A stretch of DNA of 64,000 bases from Megalobrama amblycephala (lineage: Eukaryota; Chordata; Actinopteri; Cypriniformes; Xenocyprididae): assembly GCF_018812025.1 (NCBI RefSeq), contig NC_063045.1, positions 46,719,352 through 46,783,351 on the forward strand, given 5' to 3'. Under the pieces are notes generated by a model. That model was not told the origin of the DNA. It searched no databases and was given only the letters and a program-made list of their open reading frames with translations. How positions within the stretch are numbered: the stretch's first letter is position 1; each line of letters starts with the position of its first letter. The position numbers were made by a program, and so were the translations under genes. Below, piece after piece: positions 51,350 through 63,090 of this stretch.

Positions 51350-54002
51350 ACATGATAACGTGTGTAAGGGGTGAACTATGTTTGAGATTTGGGTAATTAT
51401 AATATGTGCTGAAAAGCCCTTCAAAATGTTTTTGAGTAGTTCATTATACTAATTTTAAGGTTTAACATTTATTTGTGCGATTAATCATGATTAATGCAAA
51501 CTTATTGTGAAACTTATTGTGAAATTTATTATGTCATTTGTTATATCCAGCAAAGTAAACTATCAGATTGAAGGGTGATTCTCACAAAACTGTATTTTCT
51601 GCAAGCTTTTTTCAAGGTAAATTTAGGTGTCTTTCCAAAAAAGGATACTTGGAGACTCCAAAAGGTCACCAAATGACCAAATTATATAAGAGGTCCATAA
51701 AATTCAAAAATGTATGCATACCAAAGCACCCATAAAAAAAAACAAAAAAAAAACATCACAGAAAAAAGAGCATGTTTACGTTGTAGATAAGTCAAGTTAC
51801 CAAAGCATTATCGAACTGGACCACATGTTAGTGCATCAATATAACGGACTTACACATGCTTACTGTACACTCCTGTACATCACTGCAATCATTTTTACCT
51901 AGATTACAATCCTCATCCATCAAAACTTTACTAGCGAGACGCTGGTTTGCTTAATAATAATAATATATATAATATACATATAAACACTGGCTTCAAATAA
52001 AGCACTTCCAAAACATCAGCAGTCACTACATGCATGACATAAGGAAAACTGGTAATTTTGCTACTAAATTTATGCAGTGTGGTATTTCAAAACTGCATCT
52101 GTTCTAGATGTTAAAAACTGGACAAGGGAAGTTAAATAGATCATCCTGCCTATGAGAGAGAGAGGGAGAGCGAGTTAGAGAGCTGTGTGTTCCTGTAGTC
52201 AAGAGGGTGTGTATTCAACAGGCAACACTCGAGGACCATCATGCACACTTCACTTCAGCTCACTTCAGGGCCAAGTGCATTAAGCACCCCACTGGTGAGC
52301 TCCACCAACAGAGGAAAAAAAGAACTGGGGGCTGGAGAAAGAGTAAATGAATGAACATTTGGAAGGAAAGGAAACTGCATTACTTCAGAGTAACTGCGTT
52401 TTCAATTAGATCATTGAGAAAGCAAGGAGACTGTAGCTGAAGTCCATGCAGGAATTAAAAGCAAAAAACTTTAAAATTGTACTTTATCCATGATTTCTGC
52501 ATTTGTTAGTACTAGGGCTGGGAAATATAACAGATATGATTAACAAACAGCATTGCGATCAGTTCTGAATGGTGAAGAGACTGAAAAGACTTATTTAGTG
52601 ATTAATTTGACATTATGACAGTGACAGCATTTTAAATATAAATTAATATTAAATTTCAATTCCTTCAAAAAACAAAACAAAATATATATACATTTTTGTC
52701 CCCACATTTTTGAAGGAATCAAAATTTAATTTATATTTAAAATACTGTCAGTTTTAGTTTATGGAAGTAAAAACAAAAAATGATAAATTAATATAATTTT
52801 TGGTGAAAAACAGTAAAAAGACATTGTTTTACTGTCCCAGAAGTCTCTGCTAGGTACATCACATGGTTATATTTTATTTAAACAGTACATTTACAATAGT
52901 ACATTAGGATTGTGTACATTAGAAGTGTTCTATCTATATGAGAGAGGCTAAAATAGGAACAGAGAGAGAGAGAGAGATTAAGAGCAAATCAGACTCTTTT
53001 TCTCTAATAAGAGATTGTTTGGTGACAACATGTGAAAGCACAAACAGCTGTGTATTCTCTGATTTGAGGAAGTGTCGAGTAAGGTGTGAATATGAGTTTT
53101 TGTGTGTGTTTGTCAAGGTGTAGAGTTGTGCATTATTAAGGCTTTAAATAACGATGTGGATTTGCTTAGTAGAAATGATTTGATTAGCATGCTGGGCTCT
53201 TAAAAACGAGCTGGAAGGGAACTAAATGAGTGCAGAGAGATAAAGTGAGAGAGAAAGCAAGAGAAGGTGCGATAAGGCCCTTAATTGCTGTAACTGCACC
53301 TAGAGACTTGATGATCTGTGACATCTTCCTCTCCCGCCATGTGCAAACTCTGCTAACAGTTAATTAAGTGTTGCAGGGATGTTGGGGAGAGATTGCTCGG
53401 CATTGGCGCGCTCCCTGGATCAGAGAGAATTGTTCTCCGGAGAATACACTGTCTGCATTATGAGGCAAGGTGCCAGCCTGCTTCGCGAACATTTTAGGAG
53501 CTTGTTGAGACCTGAACGCTTTCTGCCGACCTCTGTCAAGACTGACAGAAACTGCCTGACTATTCATAACACAATTTCCTCCATACACCAACATTTCAAA
53601 TATCTACATTCTAAGTACAGTTTTAATGTTCAAAAAAGATAGTCTACTAAAGTAAAATCATGTCAATCAATTTAAAATGATGAAACCCATAAATGCTCGT
53701 TTATTCATGAATCTGAACAGTATCATTGATGTACTATTATATTTTTTATTAATAATTTGAATGAAATATTATTTCACATTTTTTCATTTTAAGTTTAGTA
53801 AGTTTTATATTTTTTTTATTAGTTAAAAAATATAAAAAAATATGTATAAATAGTTTTATTTTTAAGTTTTTGTATTTAATTTCAGTTATTTTAGTACTTC
53901 AACTTAACCTAAACAAAATGAGAAATGTTTTTTTATTTTCTTTTATTTAAGTTAATGTTTATTTTATTTCAAGTATTTAAAATATATATTTTTATGGTTT
54001 TA
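51350..54002. other. upstream auts2 intron without recognised gene
   Basis: A TAGGGCTGGGAAATATAAC repeat end is at about 52513. The 53750-54000 stretch resembles an AT-rich cyprinid repeat (TAACCTAAACAAAATGAGAAATG). The 53130-53560 part is repeat-free and could be regulatory. No exon recognised. Confidence 0.45.
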
Positions 54003-54005
54003 GAT

Positions 54006-54416
54006 AACTATGGAAGCTTGTTTCTGCCACTGAATAAAAAATAAAAAAAGGTAACTGCTTTTTTATCTCACAATTGTGACTTTTTTTCTCAGAATTGCGT
54101 GACAAAGTCGCAATTGCGAGTTATAAAGTCAGAAATGCGTGGTATAAACTTGCAATTGCATGTTATAAAATCAGAATTGCCAGATATAAACTCGCAATTG
54201 TGAGAAAAAAGTCAGAATTGTGAGTTAAACTTGCAATTATGAGTAAAAAGTCAGAATTGCGAGTTTATATCTGGCAATTCTGACTTTATAACTCGCAATT
54301 GCGACTTTTTTCGGAATTCTGACTTTTCAAAAAGTCAGATTTGGGAGATAAAAACAAAAGTCACAATTATCTTTTAAATTTTTTAATTTTGTGGCAGAAA
54401 CAAGCTTCCAAAGTTA
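54006..54416. mobile_element. foldback element built of AATTGCGA-type units
   Basis: Ends CTATGGAAGCTTGTTTCTGCC and GGCAGAAACAAGCTTCCAAAG are inverted repeats. The interior (54065-54370) is a degenerate array of short units alternating AAGTCAGAATTGCGAG with CTCGCAATTGCGACTT, so it is both tandem and palindromic. No coding capacity. Confidence 0.75.
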
Positions 54417-54788
54417 ACTGATAGTAAGAACTGATAGTTGTATTCTATCACACTGTTGCACCCCACAAAAATATCAAAATAGCAAATTTCAAAATAAAAA
54501 TATTTTTGAAAACGTGACATTTATTTGAACAAGATTTTGAAATGTTAACTAGCCTAGTTCATCCCTGAATCATCATATTATATATTCATACAGAGGGCAG
54601 CATGATGCTTCAGTGCTAAATAGGTAAATTAAAAGAAGTTGCCCTCAGGTGACCAGCATGTCTGAGGCCCTCCAGTGAGGGACACAACATACAACCTGAG
54701 CCTCAGAAAATATCAGGAGACAGAGCCATCAAATGTCACAGACTGTCAACCTGTCACACATAGTCAGAGTAACACAGTAGGACGCAGG

Positions 54789-54793
<5 letters not shown>

Positions 54794-54876
<83 letters not shown>
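54794..54876. repeat. (CA)n microsatellite
   Basis: About 41 CA units with one early TACA variant. Confidence 0.97.
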
Positions 54877-54878
<2 letters not shown>

Positions 54879-56609
54879 CCCCCAGCCCTCGCGCACATAC
54901 CCTGCAATAGCCTTTGTTTTGCTTGTGGCGTGCCTCTGACTGCAGAACCATCATGGGAAATGTCACTCAGTCAAAACGTAGAGGGAGGTCAGACATTCTG
55001 ACACCTTTGAGCTTTTCAACTGAGTTGAGTATATTAGACCGGAGAACACACACACACAAGACTTGCTGTGACTGCTGCACTTCCTGACTGTGTATTACGA
55101 TTGGGTGGTACAACAAAAAAATCGTATATTACAGAATATCCATCCATCAATCCATCCATCCATCAGGTATACAATTTAAAAGTGGTGTTGAAAAATATCT
55201 GCTAGCTAACTAACAGCCTCTGTGTCTTCTGTTTAAAACAGAATATTTATTCTGAAGAAAAATCCAATCTTTTTGAACGCGTCACGCCAGAGTGCATCTG
55301 TTGTATTTGTAAGCAAACATCATGTTCAGTGATCTTAAAGTTAAAGTCTATTTACTTCTAACACTTCAGCATCAACATGCCAGAAGACACAGAGGCAGGT
55401 GTCTCTTCTGTTTGTTGGCATCATCTGCCTGACAGAGCGGTTTCTCTGAGCGTTACTCCCCGTGTTTGTACACAGCATACACAGGCCGTCCTGCGTGCGG
55501 CTTTCTATTCTGAGATGCAGCTGACGTTTTGACAGACGCAAAGATGCTGGCACTCTGCCTGCCTGTCGTGCGGCTTGATTAAAATGGGAAGTTATTTGTT
55601 ACAAAACCAATTATAGGACAGCTCATGAAGATGCAACGTCTCCCCGCCTGTCTCTGTATCTCTCTGTAGACCTTTTCGCTCGGAGAAAGACAAATTAAAG
55701 AGCATCAAAACCATGGTTAGGAACAACAACAGTCTTGATGATGTAAGACGTGTCAGACAAAGTGGAAAATGTGAAGCTTGAGTCATGAGCTTCTTAATGT
55801 GCTCACCCCTGACATTTATAGTGACAAGACGTGTAAAAATCATGGTAAAAGTGCTTTTTACTCCAAGACCTGCTGCTGTACAGGTTTATACACTCATCAG
55901 GAAAGGGGAAAAAAAAGAACGAGATGGGATGCTGATTTCAACTTGTCTTGATTGAAATAAGCAGTGCATTTTGAAAAACACTCACAGAATGGCCTATTCA
56001 TTAACGCCATTTTTCCTTATATTCCACCATATATCCATGGCAACAGGACTCGAATCTGTAAGGTTGCAAGATGTTTCAGAGAAAAGGCGGGCGTTTTCTC
56101 TTTTACCCTTTCACATCAAATAAAAAGAACAAATAAATCGCAAGGCATTCATCAAACATCTTCCCTGAGAGGCGCAAAGTTTTGCTGCAGAAAAACAAGC
56201 CCTAAATCAAAGCAACAGCGCCTGTCGTCAAGCTGCCGGCTTAGAGAGAGATCTATTATTTGGAACGGAACAAGAACACCAATCCAAAGCAAAAAGAAGA
56301 TGGGGGCATCTCAAGCTGTTTCTGTTCAAACAGACCTCTCTCACCCCCCCCTCCCCTTATTTTTCTCTTCAGGCATATGTTTGGCCTCTCACCCGTGCCT
56401 GCTATGCTGGCTGACCTAGTGTTTGGCTCTTCTGAACCCCCTACGGTCAGGAGAGTCATCCGGGGTGCAAGAGGGCACGGCAGTCGAGAAGAGAGGCCAA
56501 TAACACCTGCTGCTCAGCGTGATAGCAGCCTAGCTATTAGATTCTGGCCTGTAGTCACACACACTATTACTTCTGGTGTGTGGTTTCTGCCTCTTTTCTC
56601 CCTCTAAAA

Positions 56610-56611
<2 letters not shown>

Positions 56612-56651
<40 letters not shown>
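56612..56651. repeat. (CA)n microsatellite
   Basis: About 20 perfect CA units. Confidence 0.97.
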
Positions 56652-56652
<1 letters not shown>

Positions 56653-57020
56653 GACAAAGAGGGATGTGCCAAAGACACATTCACCATTGGTATCTCCCCT
56701 GGCTACATACTTTGTCTCTCTCAAGCGGGGCAGCACATCGCTGGTGTAGGGAATGATTCCTAATGCACACTTTCCTCTGTTAGGATGCGAGTGAGTGATT
56801 GTACACACATCTCAAAGAGATTTATTGCATGGTTTGGCCTTCAAAAATATTCAGGCTATTAAGCTTTCTGGTTTAAGTCATTAATTTAATTACAATTTTG
56901 GTTTTATTTTAGCAAATTAAACCACATATTAAAAAAAATTTCTATATTAATTTAAGTAATTCGCTACTGTTGTCAAAAAACAAACAAAAAAAAACAGTGC
57001 TGTCATTGTCATGTGACTAA

Positions 57021-57355
57021 AGGCCCATTCACAATAAGAAAGATAACTATAGTGATAACTATGTTAGAGTCCACAACAACAAATGATATTGTTCTGTTTA
57101 TTCTAAGCGAGTGCTTTAGTTTGTTGTCTGTCACTTTAAATGCTCAAGCTCTTTAAAGCAGGATGGATTCTGATTGGCTGTCAGTTTTTTTATTGTTAAT
57201 CAGCTGGAAAAATCTTTCTGAAAGTGATTCCAAAATATCGTTTCTCTGTGGCGTTACGGTTATAGTTGTGGTGTGGACTCTGCTACTCTTTTATATTTAG
57301 ATTGATTTTTAGAAATATATCTTTATCTTTATTGTCCATAGTATGAACGTTTTTT
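57021..57355. mobile_element. MITE, uninterrupted sister of the 20535 copy
   Basis: The left end ATTCACAATAAGAAAGATAA and the reverse complement of the right end (GTTCATACTATGGACAATAA AGATAA) are imperfect inverted repeats. The interior carries GCTCTTTAAAGCAGGATGGA and TTCTGATTGGCTGTCA, shared with the copy split by the hAT element. Confidence 0.6.
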
Positions 57356-57510
57356 TTTACAGTATCAGATGCATCGCATTCACTCGTCTCTCATGGGATA
57401 GTAAAGTGTTCATTGGAGGCGCACTTCAGTATCTCTACTTTTATGCATTACTGTTCATAATACACTTTTCACATACTGTTTTATGCCAGTAGAGAAGTAT
57501 GCATATTTGA

Positions 57511-57873
57511 TAGGGCGATGCAAAGAATCTGGAGCGATTCTGATATTATCCGATGTATCGCGATTCTCTCTCGAATCGATTCTGAGCTTAGTTTTAACGG
57601 CACTAGTTAACGTCTTAGTTTAGACTGCACTATACATTCTATGCATTCTGAGCAGAGGTGCAAGTATATTTAACCACTTACATGACTCAGCCGAACGCAC
57701 GATCGCTGTCTAGCGCTCTACTTGGTGAACATTTTATTGTGGGGTTAAAAACTAGCCTTGAGGGCCATCTGCTGTTAAAACTAAGCTCAGAATTGATTAG
57801 AGAGAGAAAATATCACAATCAATTCAGAATCATTGTATCGTGAATCGAGAATCGATGCATTGTCCCAGTCCTA
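57511..57873. mobile_element. hAT-type foldback MITE with 8 bp duplication
   Basis: The left end is TAGGGCGATGC. The right end, reversed, is TAGGACTGGGACAATGC. The flanks ATATTTGA (57503-57510) and ATATTTGG (57874-57881) are an 8 bp duplication with one mismatch. The two halves are near inverted copies (CGAATCGATTCTGAGCTTAG against CTAAGCTCAGAATTGATTAG). Non-coding. Confidence 0.75.
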
Positions 57874-57884
57874 ATATTTGGATG

Positions 57885-59235
57885 CAGCCACTGTCTTTAT
57901 TAATAAGTCAATTAATCATTCACTCAGCTGAATCAAACTGTTAAAATTCATTCAGGAATCAAACAAAATGAGTATTAATGAATAAAAATGAAATGAAAAT
58001 GAAAATCATTTCATCAAAAAACAGTAATTAAGGAATGAATCACCACTATTGTGTGTTGTTTATTCTGCTGTGGAGCTTTTTTTTTGGCAGAGAAAAACAG
58101 TAATTCACAATACTGTGTCTAAAATGTAATTAACTTCATATTAACTTCTTGTGTATTGAACAAGAAGTTCATATAAAAACAGCTGAATCAAGCAAAACAG
58201 ATTTTGGAACAGAATACAGGGGTCTTAAGATATACTTATAAAGCCCATGAAAATACTATTAACTACTGCTTTTGAAATGGGAGCCTAGCCAGCAGAAAAA
58301 GTGTCCAAAACCCCTGTAAAACCATCAAAATAGACCAAAGTAACCAGCTTGGCCAGACTGGGTGACCATGAACCATCATGTTCTCATCAGGGGTATGAGT
58401 GCTTTTTATTGTGCTTGCTGAACTGAACGCCTACAGTGGCCTTTCACTGGCACTGGTACGTAAAACCACAACACGAAATACAAACTTACAAAATTTCAAG
58501 TTGGCTGTACAAGGCTAGCCAACCTAAAACATCCTTGACAGCAACAAACATCGCACTAGCACAGAGCTGAACTAGTTTGTGCAAGCTGCGGTTCCCGCCC
58601 TAACCACAAACAGGAGTGTGACGTGAGATGATATCCCCCCAAGGGTCTGGCTTAATCAATGAAAGATGCTGAACTCTTGAACTAATCCTCCACAATGCCA
58701 CAGTAAAGCTGTGCGATGTAATTTAGAGACAAACTGTATTTGAAAAAGATGTGCGTGGAGAACTCAGAATGTCTTGCTTTTTTTTTTTTTTTGTCTGGCT
58801 GGCTCAACAAACGCTGCTTTTTAATCTTCAAAGTCCTGTTTTATAAGTACCTAATGAGAAAGCCCCAAAACAGAGAAACAAAACATTTATTTTCCCTGTG
58901 GACCAAAACAAAACCAGCTGGCCTGACTGGGTTCAATTAGATGCAAACTCAAGACCAGCTGGAGGTGAACCGGAGAAACCTTGGATGCCCTGGCAGAGCC
59001 CAGCTCTAATGGAAACACACAAGGAACATGCTCTTTCTCTATCCAACCCCCACCACGACTCCTTTTTTTTTCTGCTGTGGGAATGAACGTAATTGCTAAT
59101 CAAATGCAAACAGTTGACAGAACCTCCGAGCATGATGCACATCTCTAATCACTAACAGCTGGATTTTCAGTGCTCTTCGGGAAATGAAAAAAGGTTACAG
59201 GTAAAAACTTTTCCTGTCTATTTGTATTATACTCT
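57885..59235. other. upstream auts2 intron without recognised gene
   Basis: Contains old GAATCAAAC-type repeat pieces around 57920-58030. Otherwise nothing recognised. Confidence 0.45.
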
Positions 59236-59236
59236 C

Positions 59237-59237
<1 letters not shown>

Positions 59238-59298
<61 letters not shown>

Positions 59299-59312
59299 GT
59301 ATATATATATAT
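59238..59312. repeat. (CA)n then (TA)n microsatellite
   Basis: About 28 CA units followed by a short spacer and six TA units, into which the adjacent LTR is inserted. Confidence 0.95.
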
Positions 59313-59723
59313 TGTGGCGGGAGGAGCAAACGACAGACACAGTGGGTGTGGCGTCAGGCCTCGGAGAGGCTTTTATTCAACACAAATAAACAGAAAACCC
59401 CAAAAACAGAAAATAAAGTGTCCAAATAAGCAGGGGACCTGGTGTCCTCGTCGTGCCAGGGAAACGTGAAGGAAGGGCAGTGAACGAATAGGATGGGTCC
59501 AGGTAAGGGGGCGGGGTCCGGCGCCGCACACACTTCTCTCTCTCTTCGGTCCAAGGCGCGAGGGGCGGCGGCTTCGGCACAGCGGCTCAAGCCAAGACAA
59601 CTGAGGGGAATAGCGGCCCCGCGTCCTAACCTGTCGGCGGCGTTTACGCATGCTTCTCGCATCTGTGACCCTGGACCCCAAGGACGGGGTGGCACTGACA
59701 ATAAGGGAGAGGCAGCCGTTCCG

Positions 59724-59726
<3 letters not shown>
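59313..59726 (-). mobile_element. solo LTR (minus strand)
   Basis: Read on the minus strand it starts TGACGGAACGGCTGCC and ends CTCCTCCCGCCACA, the TG...CA ends of an LTR. A polyadenylation signal (TTGAATAAAAGCC) lies near the 3' end and a GC-rich 5' part precedes it. It lies between TA microsatellites, so the target duplication cannot be read (TATAT is possible). No internal retroelement genes flank it. The ORFs on both strands inside it are incidental. Confidence 0.65.

Positions 59727-59771
<45 letters not shown>
59727..59771. repeat. (TA)n microsatellite
   Basis: About 21 TA units between the solo LTR and the mariner palindrome. Confidence 0.97.
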
Positions 59772-59774
<3 letters not shown>

Positions 59775-60417
59775 TGCGTTCCAAATTATTATGCAATTGA
59801 CATATCAGTAAGATTTCAGTACAATAAACATTCAGATTTTAGTTTTTCTAAGAAAATGTTTGTTTGTTTATTTATCCATGTCTTTTTAGATAACTGGTAT
59901 CAATCTCAGACAAAATAATTTGCCGGGTCTATGGAAACCCTACTTAGAGGTTGTTCCACATTATTAAGCAAGTCACAGTTCTCATGCAATATGGGGAGGA
60001 AGAAAGATCTTTCTGAAGATGAAAAGCATGAAATGGTGCAATGTTGTGCAAAAGGCATGAAAACAACTAATATTGTGTGAAACTGAATGGAGATTATCGA
60101 ATTATCATAAGATTTGTGAGTGATTTAGAGCACAGCAGAACTCAGTCAGATAAAGGCTTATTAATGAAAGTTCCTGTCAAAAAAATTAATTGTATTAAAA
60201 GGGCAGCTATAAAAAAAGCCAGTGTTGAGCATCAAACAGGTATTTGAAGCTGCTGGTGTCTCTGGAGTCTTGAGATCTTCTCCATGCAGGCTGGCAGGTG
60301 TGTGTAAAGATGCATTTTAGACACCACTAACCAAACCTAACAAAGAGAAACATTTACAGTGGGTGTAGAAATACATTTTCAAACAGTTTTATTGCTGTGG
60401 TGTTTTTTTGCAGCATG

Positions 60418-60468
60418 GGATAGTGCATAGTGCATTTTACAATAGTGCATTGTACTATGCACTATCCT
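60418..60468. repeat. hairpin at the centre of the mariner palindrome
   Basis: GGATAGTGCATAGT pairs with ACTATGCACTATCC, with AGTGCATT units between. It lies within the single-copy centre. Confidence 0.7.
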
Positions 60469-60679
60469 CCTTTTTATACCATAGCTGAAAATGGTCAGTT
60501 ATGAACTCCATATATCTTGCAAAAGTCATTTTAATACCCTCAATCTCACTTCCCAATATTCCAGCCCAAATCATCACCCACCAGCTCCTTGCTGATGTCA
60601 CAGTCTTGTTGGAACGTGGTGGCCATTCACCAACCATCCAGAAATCCATCCATTTAGACCATCCATTGTAGTACGGCAT
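60455..60679 (-). pseudogene. mariner transposase middle fragment
   Basis: A 74 codon frame with NGWSKWMDFWMVGEWPP, then SWWVMIWAGILGSEIEG, then FITDHFQLWYKK. The VM.WAGI block and the ITDHF..WYKK block are typical of the catalytic part of this Tc1/mariner group. It is in the spacer of the palindrome and has no matching N-terminal half in frame. Confidence 0.75.
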
Positions 60680-61317
60680 TAGTCAGTGAATAAAACTATT
60701 TAAAAATGAGTCTTCATGTACTTCTAAACCCACTGTAAATGTTTCTCTTTGTGAGGTTTGGTTTGAAGTGGATGAAATGCATCTTTACGCACAACTGCCA
60801 GCCTGCATGGAGAACCTCTTGAGACTCCAGAGACACCAGCAGCTTCAAATATCTGTTTGATGCTCAACACTGGATTTTTTTATAGCTGCCCTTTTAATAC
60901 AATTCATTTTTTTGACAGGGACTTTCCTCAATAAGCCTTTATCTGACCGAGTTCTTCTGTGCTCTAAATCACTCACAAATCTTATGATAATTCGATAATC
61001 TCCATTCAGTTTCACACAATATTAGTTGTTTTCATGCCTTTTGCACAACATTGCACCATTTCATGCTTTTCATCTTCAGAAAGATCTTTCTTCCTCCCCA
61101 TATTGCATGAGAACTGTGACTTGCTTAATAATGTGGAACAACCTCTAAGTAGGGTTTCCATAGATCTGGCAAATTATTTTGTCTGAGATTGATACCAGTT
61201 ATCTAAAAAGACATGGATAAATAAACGAACAAACATTTTCTTAGAAAAACTAAAATCTGAATGTTTATTGTACTGAAATCTTACTGATATGTCACTTGCA
61301 TAATAATTTGGAATGCA

Positions 61318-61318
<1 letters not shown>

Positions 61319-61375
<57 letters not shown>
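61319..61375. repeat. (TA)n microsatellite
   Basis: About 28 TA units immediately beyond the right end of the palindrome. Confidence 0.97.
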
Positions 61376-61378
<3 letters not shown>

Positions 61379-61400
61379 GAATTCATTTGCTAAAACTGAT

Positions 61401-61673
61401 TGTGGCGACCAGGGCGGGCGAGAGCCGTGAGGGAACGGCGCGAGGCCGGTGACGCAAGTGATAATGAGCATCACCTGGGAGGCGCACCGGCCTTGAGTCT
61501 CTCACGGAGGACCGTGAAGGACGAGAGAGGACCAGGCCTGGATATTATTTTATGTTTTATTATGGTTGTGCTGCATTACTTTCATTTTGTTCTTTGTTTA
61601 TTTTTAATTAAAGTTTTGTTGAATGTTCGCCGGTTCCCGCCTCCTTCTTCCCATATTTATGAAATGTGTTACA
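61401..61673 (+). repeat. 5' LTR of the miniature element
   Basis: 273 bp. Compared with the 3' LTR it lacks about 30 bp around the TATA-like ATAAAAGG and about 30 bp holding a GCCGGCAGAC stem-loop. A polyadenylation-type AATTAAAG lies near its end. Confidence 0.85.
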
Positions 61674-62068
61674 TTGGTGCCCGAAACCCGGGAGGAAGGA
61701 GGGACATGCTGTCGGAGAGCCCTCGCTGCTGAGGGGGATCGCGGTGCTGCGGAGTTCGGGCAGCGCGTGAAGACCGCGAGAGGCTGCCCGAGGTGGTGGT
61801 GCTGGAGCCTTGTGAAAGGTGGGACGGAGACCCGGATGCCGTGCTCCTGGGACGAGGTGGGGTGGCTGCCGTCCAGGAGGGAGCGGAGGAGTCGCCGCCA
61901 TCCGCCGTGGGCCGGAGCCTGCTGCCGTCCGCCATGAAGGGGAGGAGCAGGGCACGGGGGACTCGCTGCCGGCTGCCCTCAACCGGAGGAGCCATCGCCG
62001 GCCGCCAGGAGGCGGAGTAGAGCGCAGTCTCGGGAGTACCCCCCGGCCTGCGAGGGGCGATGGGGGTA

Positions 62069-62399
62069 TGTGGTGACCAGGGCGGGCGAGAGCTGTGAGG
62101 GAACGGCGCGAGGCCGGTGACGCAAGTGATAACGAGCATTACCTGGGAGGCGCACCGGCCTTGAGTCTCTCACGGAGGAGCTCCGGGAGCATAAAAGGAG
62201 GAGCGACGACCGTGAAGGACGAGAGAGGACCAGGCCTGGATATTATTTTATGTTTTATTATGTTTGTGTGGCCGGCAGACGTCCGCGAGGGTCTGCCGGC
62301 ATTACTTTCGTTTTGTTCTTTGTTTATTTTGAATTAAAGTTTTGTTGAATGTTCGCTGGTTCCCGCCTCATTCTTCCCGTATTTATGAACTGTGTTACA
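62069..62399 (+). repeat. 3' LTR of the miniature element
   Basis: 331 bp. It keeps ATAAAAGGAG at 62191 (TATA-like) and a perfect 10 bp stem-loop GCCGGCAGAC...GTCTGCCGGC at 62271-62300. Confidence 0.85.
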
Positions 62400-62908
62400 C
62401 TGATAAATGGCAAGAAAATGAACTGACTGTTGTGCACTATTCTCCACATATAGCACATTCTGAACCCTAAATCCGTTTTGTCACAAAACCAGTATTGTCC
62501 ACTGTCACGGCATCGCAAGTTCACGTTTTACAGCAGAAACCGACAAGCGCCCTTGCTGTTTGTGAACACAACCCGATAAATCAATTTTAGTGAATCAGAG
62601 TGCAGTATTCAGGTCAGGTGACAAGGCTGCTAGAAAAGAAGGGGAGTTTTGTCAAAGCTGACTAAAAGTGATCAAGGATTTATAATTTCGACTCCTGCGA
62701 CTCCTTGTACACCATACATGTCTTACATGCTGAACTCTTGGTTGTCCTTTTGCGTTTATGCGTGTCTCTCTCTGTGTGTGTGTATGTGTGTGCCCATCTG
62801 TTAGTGTGCGAGTGTGTGTGTATGTGCACGTGTGTTTGAGTGTTTTAAAGGCAATTATAAAGCAATTACTTGGTTTTGTTTAACTCTGAAACATGAAATG
62901 AATGTACA

Positions 62909-62911
<3 letters not shown>

Positions 62912-62949
<38 letters not shown>
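62912..62949. repeat. (AT)n microsatellite
   Basis: About 19 AT units. Confidence 0.97.
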
Positions 62950-62952
<3 letters not shown>

Positions 62953-62994
62953 CCTCGGAATTACCCTAGGACACATGATCACTAATGCTGAAGT

Positions 62995-63090
62995 GTTATG
63001 ACTGGTTGCTAAGGTGTTACTATGCTGTTGATGAGGTGTTTGTTAGACCTGAGTGGTTGCATAGAATTGCTATGTGGTTGCTAGGAAGTT
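62995..63090. repeat. degenerate GGTTGCTA minisatellite
   Basis: Repeats of TGGTTGCTAAGGTGTTACTATG-like units (GGTTGCTAAGG, GGTTGCATAGAATTGCTATG, GGTTGCTAGG). A known style of fish minisatellite, few units here. Confidence 0.55.

Larger units (their letters stand above)
54425..57020. other. upstream auts2 intron; two (CA)n microsatellites
   Basis: No gene recognised. (CA)n runs lie at 54794-54876 and 56612-56651, and CATC units at about 55139-55165. The ORFs near 55964-56607 lack domains and splice context. Confidence 0.5.
59772..61320. mobile_element. 1.55 kb mariner palindrome with about 600 bp arms
   Basis: Left arm 59772-60370 and right arm 60721-61320 are inverted copies with only scattered differences, separated by a 350 bp centre. 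Both outer ends are the terminal CACTGCGTTCCAAATTATTA of a fish Tc1/mariner family and abut TA repeats. Each arm encodes the start of a transposase (MGRKKDLSEDEKHEMVQC) going outside to inside, broken soon after. Both arms share the same small deletions, so the inversion or duplication came after decay began. Confidence 0.9.
61401..62399 (+). mobile_element. miniature LTR retrotransposon (TRIM-like), 999 bp
   Basis: Two direct LTRs (61401-61673 and 62069-62399) both start TGTGG.GACCAGGGCGGGCG and end TGTGTTACA. The element is flanked by a 5 bp duplication CTGAT (61396-61400 and 62400-62404). A primer-binding-like TTGGTGCCCGAAACCCGGGA follows the 5' LTR directly, and a purine-rich AGGGGCGATGGGGG precedes the 3' LTR. 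Only 395 bp of GC-rich internal DNA lies between, too short for gag or pol. The frames through it are not retroviral proteins. It must have moved by using another element's proteins, if it ever moved. Confidence 0.88.

Noticed and set aside
54065..54370. CRISPR-like array of short repeats
   Set aside because: Units are adjacent, palindromic and degenerate with no spacers of constant length, and the locus is vertebrate with transposon-like ends.
55964..56607. Overlapping 115 and 151 codon ORFs as a gene
   Set aside because: No splice sites, domain or codon pattern. The composition (Ser, Pro, Phe) is what pyrimidine-rich intron DNA gives by chance.
61608..62139. Proline- and arginine-rich ORFs in the miniature LTR element taken as gag
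   Set aside because: They lie on both strands in the same GC-rich DNA, run through the LTR, and show no Cys-His box, protease or polymerase motif.
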